Assembly (NCBI RefSeq): GCF_030247195.1
Contig: NC_080672.1
Span: 95,490,113-95,554,112, forward strand
Origin: Topomyia yanbarensis
Taxonomy: Eukaryota; Arthropoda; Insecta; Diptera; Culicidae
Direction: 5' to 3'
DNA: 64,000 nucleotides
The translations under genes were made by a program, and so were the position numbers. Position 1 is the stretch's first letter. The number at the start of each line of letters is the position of its first letter. A model generated the notes under the pieces. That model was not told the origin of the DNA and searched no databases. It saw nothing but the letters and a program-made list of their open reading frames with translations. This document shows, one piece after another, positions 22,908 through 33,963 of this stretch.

Positions 22908-22940
22908 GTTTGCGTTTCGACTTCGTTTCTTCAGAACCAG
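22908..22940. repeat. Relative of the 12699/16020 inverted-repeat end
   Basis: GTTTGCGTTTCGACTTCGTT and the following TCTTCAGAA closely match the inverted-repeat arm at 12699-12760 (TTTGCGTTTCGACTTCATCT). The I-clade copy 1 inserted immediately beside this end. The partner end was not found. Confidence 0.6.
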
Positions 22941-23396
22941 AAAAAAATATGTGCCGATTTTGCCAATATCATCGTTTGATCAGCCTAAAATTCACCAAGG
23001 GGCTAATAAAACGGGTCTTCACTGTATTCAAAAAACGACTAAAGCTCTATTATGAGGCCGTTCATAAATTACACTACATATATAAGGGTATAACAAGGAT
23101 GCATGAAGCATCTTGTTACATAGTGAAGAGAAGAAACGAAGGAGGGGGCTAAAAGCTTCCCAACTAGAAAAGGAAATCAAACATTGGAAATATACTCCTT
23201 TTTAAAATCCAAAATCTTCTAGTTCAAATTAAAATTATAATAAAATCTGTTAATCACCACACCACTTAAATGTGTAGTGTAATTTGTGAATGTTCTAATA
23301 ATAGTGGTTTCGTATTTTTTCAATATAAGTTTTGCGTGATCACCTTCTTGCCGCTTGGAAACACTGTGCACCTGAGGCTCTTCTGTGCTCCGACTT

Positions 23397-23698
23397 ACTC
23401 GAAAAGTTGAAAAAATTCCAATTAGGCACATCGTCGGACCCTTCTGCATATTGAAAATGTCCAAAATTATTGATTTTCAATTACCAACAACTTTCCCTTC
23501 AATATAATACACTTTCCCGAAAAATTAAAAAAAATCATTTTGACGCATCGTCGGACCCCGCTGTGCATATAAAATGTCCAAAACTATTGATTTTCAACTG
23601 CCAACAACATGTCCTTCAATAGTTATTTATTTCTAAACAATTGAAAGTTAACCGCATCAACTTCAACTACAATAAACGGGAAAGTAGCGCAAAACGTA
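23397..23698. repeat. Repeat X, locus 1, left part (about 120-bp tandem units)
   Basis: Two to three units share GAAAATGTCCAAAA, TTGATTTTCAA, ACAACTTTCCCTTCAATATA and CATCGTCGGACC. The same array occurs at 32217-32540. The repeat continues at 25014-25190 after an insertion. No coding function. Confidence 0.8.
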
Positions 23699-25013
23699 GG
23701 GGACCGCGGGGAAAGTCCGACACCTTAAGCGCAATATCTTTTCTAAAATTCCACAAAGCTCCTAAAATTGTATATTCTGTGCATAATCCTTGTTTAGGTG
23801 GTTCTTAACAAAATATAATTTTTTTAGCGTTTCAAAAAATTGAATTCATTAAAAATTATTGGCTGCCAAAAAAATGGAGAAAAATGACAATTTAAAAACG
23901 CTGCGGGTAAGACCGACACCCCAAAGGGGCAAGAGCGACCCCCTTTTGAACTTTCTTTTTGTCCAATTTTTTCCATTAAAAATGTATTGTGTATGTGTGA
24001 TAAAGTGCAATTATGTGTATATGAGTATGTGTGATGCAAATGCATGCTTTCTGTAGTTTCATCGCGTAGCAAGAGCAAGAACATTCGAATACGTGGTGTT
24101 ATGGATAAATAATGTTTAACGCATGGTTTGTATTATGGTACGGGTTTTCTCAAGTAATTCTTTCGAGCTTGTATAGCCATTATAACGAAGAAGAGTTGTT
24201 CTGCAAGCAGATTATATACGCTGTTACTAGGACTCATTCACTTAAAAGTGACGCACGCTTCGTAATAAGCTATCCGGTTCGTGTTGGGATTTTTCGGAAC
24301 ACCGTTGATCAATAATCCGACGGTCAATGAAAATTTTTCATCAATGTCATTTCAAAATCTCATTTTAGATTATACTTTTCATTTCTTTTTGTAAAATAAC
24401 TATGAATCACGTTCAATTTAATTCTTAATTTTTTTTGGTCGGCTTGAGATAATATTGACAGATAAATGTAAAAAAAAATAGTTTCCGTGTATTTCAATTA
24501 TTAACATGACGTAATTATAGTATAATAGAACACAACAAATATACCCAGTCGTTTGGATCGATTCAAAAACGAACCGAATCATCTGAACACCGTGTCGGTC
24601 TTACCCCACCCAAAACCTGTCGGTCTTACCCCAACAGCGCCCATTTTTGTTAAATGCTCAATTAACAGTATTGAAATACTCAAACTTATCTTCAATACAC
24701 ACAAATAACGATATGGAGAGTAGAATAGAATGTGTGACGCAAAAACTGGTTATTTTCAAAGCTTTTGTGTTATTAAAACCTTAAAATGTATCAACTAAAA
24801 ATAACATCCAAAAGCGCATCAACTATGCTTTCGCTTGTTTTGTTTATTTCGTTGACGTTTAATGAATCCGTATGGCATCGATGTGTATCGAAATGCCTAA
24901 AATAATCGTACTAATAATATCCTGTCATTATTGTATGATTTAAAATTTGATATCTGGGAAAAGTCGTGGGGTGTCGGGCTTACCCAGGGTGTCGGGCTTA
25001 CCCCCAGTTCCCC
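23699..25013. mobile_element. TA-flanked inverted-repeat element, family T, copy 1
   Basis: The left end is GGGGACCGCGGGGAAAGTCC then GACACC; the right end is its imperfect inverted complement (GGTGTCGGGCTTACCCCCAG then TTCCCC). The element is 1315 bp. It is flanked by TA on both sides (23697-23698 and 25014-25015), and the uninterrupted site survives in the repeat X paralog at 32539-32540. Interior words GGGTAAGACCGACACC (about 23905) and CGGTCTTACCCCACCC (about 24597) repeat the end motif. No transposase reading frame was seen, so it is non-autonomous. TA duplication suggests the Tc1/mariner group, by inference. Confidence 0.82.
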
Positions 25014-25190
25014 TATCGCGATAATCGATGAACCGACGATGACGATGAATACGACGATACAATTATCGACGATGACGATGAAGGCGACGATACATTATCG
25101 TTAACGGAGTTTCCGATGACGATACATTATCGTTAACGGATAACGCCGATAAATTATCGAGAAAAATGTATCGTATTAACAACCCTGACC
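25014..25190. repeat. Repeat X, locus 1, right part (GACGATGAT-rich)
   Basis: ATCGACGATGACGATGAA-type words and TACATTATCGTTAACGGA repeat in short imperfect tandem, ending TTAACAACCCTGA. It matches 32541-32695 and restores the repeat X register broken by the family T insertion. Confidence 0.78.
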
Positions 25191-28100
25191 ACAATACATT
25201 TTTCTTCAATAATCTTTTTAGTTTTTCGCTTTCAGTTGAGCAGATCGGTTTGGAGAGTGTTCACCGCAAACCTCTGCCAAAAAACACGCTTCAGGGAAAG
25301 GGCCATAACTCCGACAACCTTGAATTTTTTTTAATTCAACTTGGATTTTCTATCTTCAACAGTACTACCAACGAACTGTCTATCGTTTTTTTTAAATAAA
25401 ATTTGCATAAATCACTTTAAAAAAATCATGAACTTAGCTCACTTTTCACCACAACTTTGTAAATAACCCCTTAAGTTAATTTGCGGATTTTTGGCGCTTC
25501 AGATCGATTTTTGAGGACTTGTTTGATCAAACACGAGGTAGAGGCATTCCCAGAAGCCCACAGTCGCCGTTAGCTCCTGTGAGCTGCGAAAATTAGTACA
25601 TCAATGCATTTTCAAGTTTGACGGCACTTACTGTATTCGCTCAACATGTTGGAAAAATTTAGAAAGGTCGGCCAATTTTCTAGAGTGCAGATTTAATCCA
25701 AGTAGGTAATCGAATTAAAATATTCAGTGAACGTTTTTGCGTGTTAAGATAACTTTGCTTCTTGTAACTGGTTGCCTTCCATTCCAACTTGATATTATTT
25801 GCCAATGTCTATGATTTTTTTCAATAATTCTTTCCGGTCTGCAGGACAGAAAGGATTAATGGCGTTAACTTTCATCCATCAAATCTCAAAGAATGTATTT
25901 TGATAAGAATTGCGTAATATTTTTGAAGTGGTTTAAAGTGCGAAATCGGCAACAATCGGTAGGTTTTATTTCACTATTATAACAAGGAATAATTGGTCTT
26001 TCATATGATATATTTCATTCAACCAGAAACTACCGGAAATTCAACTTTTTCAATTTTAAGTGAACTTGCAAATTTTTTCATTTTTATGTTTGATACGTAT
26101 GTGCATATGATGTTCGGTAAATAACAAAACAATTTATTTGAATTAAAAGTACATAATATGACTTTACAAGCCTTCTTTTACAACCTCAATGACTGTTTTG
26201 AATTAAAATCGCTCCAAATTATCCTGAGCTTATAAATTAAACTCAAAATATTTGAAGTTGAAATGCAATGCCAAAAGAAAATAAAATTGGTCGGTTAGTA
26301 ACTTTTGTAAATTGGGTAAACACAACAATTAAAAGCCAGTAATCTGTCAAACGATACGGAAATCATCACAAAACATAATAAAACTGCACAATACAATGAT
26401 TACTGAATTTGAGATATTTGACTTTTGATCAGGGTTTGAATTAATTTACCCCTCTGTGTGTCGGTAAGACCGATAGTGACAAATATGTGTACATTTTGAG
26501 CAAATCGGGTGGAAATAACATTATAGTAATTAAATCATAGCAACAAGTAGAAACGATTGAGTAGATCCCTCTAATGGAGGAGATTGCGTTTGCCCATGCA
26601 AACTAATTTCTGTATTGTACAATATAACCAAATAATTAATCAGAAAATATTTAAGTTGAATAAATATTCTAGTCCAGTTGACTTATTTTGCAAAAATACG
26701 TGGTTCTGTTGATATTGAAATTTCAGTCCATGGTTTTCGTGATACGGAAATCCCATTCCAAACCATTGCTGCAGAGCTTCCGTATTCAGTACTTGAAACA
26801 ACGATCAACAAATAGTCGATGCTGTAAGTAGCACGGTTTACCTTTCATCATAAGCACTGAAATGCTTCAGGTTGCGATAAGGTCAATGATACCTAAGATC
26901 CAAGCGAATAATATGAACATCGTAGCAATAGAGTGAACCATTCCATAAACATTGAATTTTCAACGAACGCTAAACGCAGTCCCAAAGGAGAACGCAATTC
27001 CACCACAATCACACGCCTGTCAAACTGCAACAACATCATTTGCACTCAATCACGCCCAGCGATAAATGGGCATTCCAACTTGACGTGATAAATTTTAATT
27101 GTTGCGTTTATTTTTAATTAACATAGACAGCATTTCTTTGGCTTGGCTGTAACACAGAAGAAAAAAACTGGAAAGCGTGGCCTCCGCCACAACCACGTGG
27201 TCGAGATAGTTGGCACGCGTGCCGGGTTTTCGGGCGCGATCACTTGTCATTGTCACGCCTATATCCGCGACCGCTACGGCCGTTGTGTACTGCGGACGAA
27301 TGTGGAGGATGCGGGGAAATGATGCCACAAGACAAATGATGATCATTCCCGTTCGCTGTGTTGTGGTTCGGATTTCAATTTCGTGTCGGCACCGCGACAA
27401 TTGACATTATTTCGTTCTGCATTTCGGGTGGTTTATTGACGGGAATTTATAATGTGTGATGATACGGATGGATGGCACGCGAAGGACCGAGAGGGAAAAT
27501 GTACTGTAGTCGAAACAAAACGCGTGGGCAGAAGAAGTTTGGAGTTTGTTTTTGTTTTTTGTCTCCAAGACTCTTTTGAAGCTCGTAAATATTTCATGGA
27601 ATAATTTTGAGGGGCAAAACCATTATTTTATCTTGGAAAAGTCGTTCATCAAGATCAATTTATGGGCTCAACTATTTCGAAATGATAGATAAGCTTTTCA
27701 ATAATCTTTCTCTAAGCCGATAATATTTATTCGATTGGTGTAATTTATAGAACATACAGTAGTGAATAAGAAATCAATTCAGCATCCCATTGCCATCAGT
27801 GTCTATATTTAGTACACTTTGTGATATCACTATCATGGGGATCGCCCGGGATAACAAGCGAACAAAAACAAGCCATGAACTGTTGGCTAATTGCCCTCTG
27901 GAGATGAAACTTTTTCCGCCTTTCTTTTCATCGAATGATCAGGTGTCGTCATTAACTATCTCATAAAGGCAGACCACTTGTTGAATAGAATGCTAAATGA
28001 GCTGTTAAGATATCTCCATCCCAAGACCAGACCAGACAGAGTCAACAGCACCGCAACAGGTATTCCGGCGCACACCTCTTCACGCAAGGGGATAGTGGTA

Positions 28101-29127
28101 CGGAACGTGTTTTACAAGACCTCTCATGCAAACGGATGCTCCAGGCGGTCATCCCTCGACAAACACACACACATAACTACAAGTCCACCATCAAATGGTG
28201 GTGTTGGTTGGTCAAGACATACCTCGAGGGATGATGAGAGATTAATTATGGTCAAAGGAGAAACAATTTGTGGAGAAGAAAAATTTCATTTCCCCATCGT
28301 CTTGTAGGTTGCCGGTAAAGAAACCGCTCCGATGCGATGTAATTAATTGCAAACTTCGGCCAAACAAGCAAACAACGCTCAACAACCGGGCGTCTCCATC
28401 TGGTCAGTGGAAGCAAATTTCGCTTCGGGGGTGGCCATGTGAATTGGGTGTTAACAATGGGATTGTTTATTGTCCTATCTGCCAGGTTGCTTTCAGTGGA
28501 TAATTTTTTTTAGCTTATCCATCTGGATGAGGAATTTGCCATTCCAATTTCCCGTTGCAAAGTATATGAACTAAAAAAACAATCGATGAAACACTGGCAA
28601 TGGACGCCAGTGGAGGTTTTTAATCAAATAAAAAATTGTTGTAGGGGGTGAAATGTTTCGCGCTGTGATGATAATGATATATGTACATATATTGATATTT
28701 GACTAAGGTGACATCCATTAATTAAATAGTCTAATCTAGTTTCACATTCACAGACAGAAACATCTGTAGCGTCGCTTCAGAATGTTTATCAAGATTTGGA
28801 ATATTTTGACGAGGGACAGACTGTTGTATTGGAATCTATACATTTATTTATCTTTACTTGTCTTACTGAAGCTTCGTTCCAGAAACACCTAACCATAAGA
28901 ACTTATCTTAATCCACATGATGATGTGGAAATATGTTTTCTCTCGTTTGCAAATTACGAGTATTGAGATTGATAGCGAGAAGCACTCTATGTCTGATTCC
29001 TTTTGTTTTTCAACAATGAATAGAAAGAAGAATGCTGCAAGCGATTATTATTTCATTTATTCCAAGAGGGGGTGTTTGTATTCTGGATTGTATTTAAATC
29101 GACTTAAACATATCTAATATTGTTTCT
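25191..29127. other. Intergenic DNA without recognised repeats or genes
   Basis: Mostly AT-rich. A GCxC-richer island lies at about 27000-28520, with no exon, splice or domain evidence that I can defend. A lone family T-like word, GTCGGTAAGACCGATAG, is at about 26459. This may be single-copy host DNA. Confidence 0.45.
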
Positions 29128-30664
29128 TTTTACATTTCTTATAAAAGAAATGTATAGAATTCGCTCAAACTTTCAAGATTTTTTCCGAGGCCCGGAGGGC
29201 CGAGTCTTATATACCAATCGACTCAGCTCGACGATTTGGGACAATGTCTGTGTGTGTGTGTGTGTCTGTGTGTGTGTGTGTATGTAACGGACAAATTCTC
29301 ATTCGTGTTTCTCAGCAATGGCTGAACCGATCTTATCCAAACCAATTTTAAATCAAAGAACTAAAAAACAGTATGAACGCTATTAATTTGTTTTTGATTC
29401 TGATGTTTAGTTTTTAAGATATGAATGTTTGAATGCGTAAAAATGGCGTTTTTTGCAGTTTTTTTAGATTATCTGCCGGAATTGACAATATAGATTAACA
29501 ATTAATAAGTTTTTAGATAGCTTAAACGAATACCTTTCGAACAAGCTATAGATTGTTGAAATCGGACTATTATCAAAAGAGATATTTAACATTAAATGCG
29601 GACGAAAGATTTCTATCATTTCCCATTGCCAGAAATATCACCAAAAACATGTAATCTATTATTAACGCCAAAACGGCTTATTTTAGGTCAATAGTATCTT
29701 CGGAGAATTTAATGGAGGTAATATGGTCTTTCTTTTGGTGTTGTGCTTTTGCTGATTAATCCCCCTATGAGTGAGATATTTTCACAAATTTTCTTGGAAG
29801 TGATTATATCGAAATGATGCCTTCAGCAAATTTGTAGCTCTTACTTTTGCGAATAACTTTACTGAAGACTTCAAATATCTATTTCGAATACTTTAAAAGT
29901 TATGGCTTGTTGTTTGTGGATTACTCTTCGTCGCCTATTTATTGTTCAATATAGGGTAAGGTGGGGCAAATCCGACCTAGTAAATGATTTTGGCTGTAAA
30001 ATGCTCATTTTACAACGGATCAAGTCGTTTTATATACCAATTTAAAGGTTAGACTCCTGGGCAACTTTTTGTATATAGCATTTTATTTAAATCTTCGGAA
30101 TATCTTGAGATACAAGCGTTTTGCAAAAATGTTCATTTTTGCTGTTTTCAAAAATGGTGGGGTAAACCCGACCCTCTATGTTTTTGCTTGGTTTAGTGCA
30201 GACATTACTCAAATTTTATTGTTTTTCAATGATAAATCAATGAATGTTGTATTATTGAATTGTAACATGAAGAAAATGGAGTTCAATATCAATCTTGGAA
30301 TGCTAAAATCACGAGCAGTAGCACGTAATGATATTCCCATTTGCATCGGAGCAATTGCTCGACGAATACTATAACCATCACGTTTTTGTGTCTTTCGTTT
30401 GTAATTATGAATCATTTTTCATAAAAATAATAAATAATAACAATAAAAATATATTTCAATGTGATAAATGAAAAATTTAGCAAAAAAGCGGTCGGATTTA
30501 CCCCAATATTTAGAGGTCGGATTTGCCCCACCGCGTCATTTTTCATTACGATGCAATTAAAAAATATATGAAAAAGGTTGAACTAAATTCATCTATGCAC
30601 TTTGTAGGACTTAAATAAAAGAATTTAAATCCACTGACATTTATTATGAAATCACTTTAAGAAC

Positions 30665-30686
30665 AGAAATATCCTGTAGTCAATGA
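30665..30686. repeat. Target-site duplication, left copy, of the retroposon at 30687
   Basis: The 22-bp word starting AGAAATATCCTGTAGTCAAT recurs exactly at 32862-32883. Confidence 0.85.
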
Positions 30687-31346
30687 GCATAAGCATAAGC
30701 ATAAGCATAAGAGATCGCCCGTAGTTGCTACTCCGTTATTGACCAGAACCAAATTAGGTTGCAAAATGTTGATTGGAACAACATGCTTGGGAATAACATG
30801 ATGAGCCACATTGTACAATCTATTCCGATCCCTGCATGCTGATCAATACCGACGCCGGCCACGTCCGAATGCAGATCTTCTGGGAAAGGAAGGAATGTTA
30901 GTCCGATACATGTTGCTACTAGAGACCGAGGAATCCTCTGCATCTCCACATGTATCACGGGAAGGGGAGAGTTGTTAGTAAGTGTGCCAATAGCGTTATC
31001 ATGTAATAATTGCTCTGGGCAGCCGGCTGCCGAGAATTTGGGAAATTTATCATTTGTTGTATTAATACGATTAGCAAAATAAGCAACTTGAACTCCGGAT
31101 AGCCGGCTATAAGGAGCACTGCTTATATTTTTTAATAATATTCAATCACGCGACGAATTGATTCGTGGTTTCTATCGTGTCGGTGCTGATTTTACCCGGC
31201 GATCGTTTGAATAAAATGAGGAATCTTATACCGAAGGTTCATCAGACTCTTCCATAGGTGTCGCGGAGTTGGTGGTTTGGAAGGAAATAGGGTCTAGGAT
31301 TCGCTCCAAGCAAGCGATGCGACCTGTAAAGCATAGTTTATTATTA

Positions 31347-31639
31347 GGGATCATCTATAAATGGCGTAGCATTTTTTGAGTAATTTTTACCACCCCCTTC
31401 CCCCATCGTAGCATTTCGTCACAAACCTCTAAATACCCCCTGGTAATTACGTGGCTTGACGGTAACTCTCCCCCCCCTGTCCCCGTGATTTTTTTTAAAT
31501 AAAAACCGATGTTAGTTAATCCCCTTTGAAAAAGCTACATAGCCTGACATGACCCCCCACCCCCCGTCGCCACACATCATCACAAAATGCAAAACTCTCT
31601 TCTCCCCCATATAATGTTACGTCATTTATGGATGATCCC
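31347..31639 (-). mobile_element. Short inverted-repeat element (MITE), family M, copy 2
   Basis: The ends GGGATCATCTATAAATGGCG and CGTCATTTATGGATGATCCC mirror copy 1 at 16113-16399. The interior is the reverse complement of copy 1 with C-rich instead of G-rich runs. Flanks TTA (31344-31346) and TTA (31640-31642) again suggest a 3-bp duplication. Non-coding. Confidence 0.85.
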
Positions 31640-32216
31640 TTAGTTTGTAGTTGTTAGTTTTCGAAAACACGATCGCTCGAAAAAGATCTTGTTTAGTTTT
31701 TTTGTTCTTTTAAAATCTGGGTAGCCGGCTACCGAGAGTATCCTATGTTTTCTAAACAAAAGCAATTTCAACTCCACACAACCGATCGTGGGAGTATTGC
31801 CCAGAAAAACTAATCTTATCTGCTTAATGGGCCGGATCACTATTTATTGCGACATTATTTAGACTAACTTCGCTGTTCCTTCTCTACGATATATTTTTTG
31901 GGTTGCAAACTATCGAGTGATAACACGTGATACAGACAAAGAGTTATGATAGCTCTAGATGTTATAAATCAGCGAAAGTGTTTCCTATTTCTAATATCGG
32001 ATTTTTTGTGAAATACATGTATACGAACGATTATATCGAACATTGAAGGGAAATACAAAGGATCGTTAACCTGATGGACGGGCTTGTTACCAAAAACGGA
32101 ACTTGAAATTAGATTCATTAAAACAGACGCGGCGAATTTTCAGTACGTATTGATCCGCGTTCATCGATACTACTCAAATTAAAGTCTTATTAGAGCTGAT
32201 TATTCACTTACCAATA

Positions 32217-32695
32217 GCTTTTTCAATATAATAAACTTTCCTCAAAAGTTGAACAAAATCTATTTTCACACATCGTCGAACCTCCTGTGTATTGAAAATG
32301 TCCAAAACTATTGATTGTCAACTGCCAATAACTTTCCCTTCAATATAAAACACTCCCGAAAAGTTGACAAAAAATTCGATTTTGACACATCGTCGGACCA
32401 CCCCTGTGCTTAGAAAATGTCCAAACTATTGATTTTCAACTGCCAACAACATGTCCTTCAATAGTTATTTATTTCTAAACAATTGAAATTTAACCGCATC
32501 AACTTCAACTCCAATAAACGGGAAAGTAACGCAAAATGTATCGCGATAACCACCGATGAATTATCGACGATGACGATGAATCCGACGATACATTATCGTT
32601 TCGTTTCGTTTTCGTTTATCGGAGTTTCAGATGACGTTGACGGGTGGTTAACGTTATCGATGATGACGATTAATTATCTATTAACAACCCTGAAC
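32217..32695. repeat. Repeat X, locus 2, uninterrupted
   Basis: About 120-bp units with GAAAATGTCCAAAA and CATCGTCGGACC, followed by AACGGGAAAGTAACGCAAAA, then TGTATCGCGATAA and GACGATGAT-rich sequence ending TTAACAACCCTGA. The TA at 32539-32540 is the empty site corresponding to the family T insertion at 23699-25013. Confidence 0.8.
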
Positions 32696-32861
32696 CTTAA
32701 GGTCCGCCCAGGTTAAGTCTTCGGTACGGAGCAATACCTCGACCTAGGAACTTCTAGCATGTTGTTAGTCGCCTCTTACGACATGGGAGCAGTTCCCAGA
32801 GGTTCTATTCTTGGCTGAAATAGTTCAAAAAGATTTCAGCCCGCCGGACACCACACGGCTT

Positions 32862-32883
32862 AGAAATATCCTGTAGTCAATGA
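32862..32883. repeat. Target-site duplication, right copy, of the retroposon at 30687
   Basis: The same 22-bp word as 30665-30686. Confidence 0.85.
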
Positions 32884-33963
32884 TGCACAAAAGTCAAATC
32901 AAAAATTTTAAAAACACACTTTTTGTCGCATGAGCATCTTAATGTAGACTAATAAAATGCTGTCATACCACCATTATGATTATTTTCGATGCTGTACACG
33001 ACAACATTGATATTAGTTCGCGTAGTGCTTCTGATTTTCGGTAACAGAGGGGGGTCGGGTTTACCCAACGGTCGGATTTGCCCCACCTTACCCTAGTAAT
33101 AATCCATTGCAATAAGCCAAACATTATTTCGATAAATCGAATTTTGTATTTCATTTTTTCTATCTACAACCGCTAGAAATAATCACCGAACACTTCCAAG
33201 TTGTCTGGAAGGAACTTGATAACTTATCAGTGCAAAAATGTTCATTTGTGCGAACCTTCTGACTGCAATTTTTCTAACTTATGACCATCGGATCGATCTG
33301 AAACCTTTCGGAAAATGAAAAGCGAAATAAATAACTCCAAGCAACGGCGTAGCCAAGAGAAGGTTTCAACACCATACACCCCCCCCCCCCCACCACACAA
33401 AAAATATTGGATTGGAGTTGAAAATTTATTGATGCAAACTGATTTAATTCAATATTACAATAACATTATCTGATCCGTACATTGATAACCCGTTGTTGTA
33501 AGCATCATGAGGACTTTTGATAAATGGTCGGAATGGGGTCCTGATATGTAACTGATCAATTGGTCTTGATTTCCCAGTTGTCTAATAGCATCAATATCAA
33601 ATTCATGCCTGAAAACATTCCAATAGAAAATTCCAGAGTTCTGTAATCAATCATAATCCTCAGATTTCTTTTCAAATTTTCAGCTTTTTTCCTACACAAT
33701 ATTACGAAAGCTTATTACACAATTTTTCCTAATAGGTTTGTGAAAATTATAAACTATTTGAAATTTTTTAATAGTTTTATTTTTTATTTAACCGTAATTT
33801 TTTAATAAATATGATCATCGCTTCACAACGTAGTCTATTTTTCATGGTTTGCGGTGAGCACGAACTCTCGAATTGCTGAACTGAAAATTATGGAATAGAA
33901 ATTAATTTTTAGTATTCTTTACAGACCCGCTGGTGCCCTAAGACGATTTCGCTAGATTTTTAG

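Larger units (their letters stand above)
30687..32861 (-). mobile_element. RTE-like or SINE-like retroposon with CTTATG tail, carrying nested repeats
   Basis: A perfect 22-bp direct repeat bounds the segment. On the minus strand it begins AAGCCGTGTGGTGTCCGGCG and ends in (CTTATG)n (30687-30711 on the plus strand as GCATAAGCATAA). A short tandem tail and long target duplication fit retroposition by an RTE-type machinery. It contains CATGTCGTAAGAGGCGACTA near 32770 (complement), a word I associate with RTE-type 5' regions. No reverse transcriptase is encoded, so it is non-autonomous or internally deleted. It was later invaded by family M (31347-31639) and contains repeat X (32217-32695). Confidence 0.68.
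29954..33093. mobile_element. TA-flanked inverted-repeat element, family T, copy 2, with a nested retroposon
   Basis: A perfect 24-bp terminal inverted repeat starts GGGTAAGGTGGGGCAAATCC and ends GACC at 29977; its complement is 33070-33093. TA flanks both ends (29952-29953 and 33094-33095). Subterminal copies of the motif lie near 30157, 30490, 30515 and 33052. Without the retroposon and one target copy it would be about 940 bp. No transposase. End motifs resemble copy 1 at 23699-25013 (GGTAAG, CCGAC). Confidence 0.88.

Noticed and set aside
24112..24315. Small plus-strand frame inside family T copy 1 as a transposase remnant
   Set aside because: No DDE-type motif or helix-turn-helix pattern is visible.
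27095..27404. Overlapping frames on both strands in the GC-rich island
   Set aside because: Short, low similarity to anything I know, no splice or codon-pattern support.
33377..33395. C-run at 33380-33391 and G-run near 51427 as functional sites
   Set aside because: Simple homopolymer runs with no conserved context.
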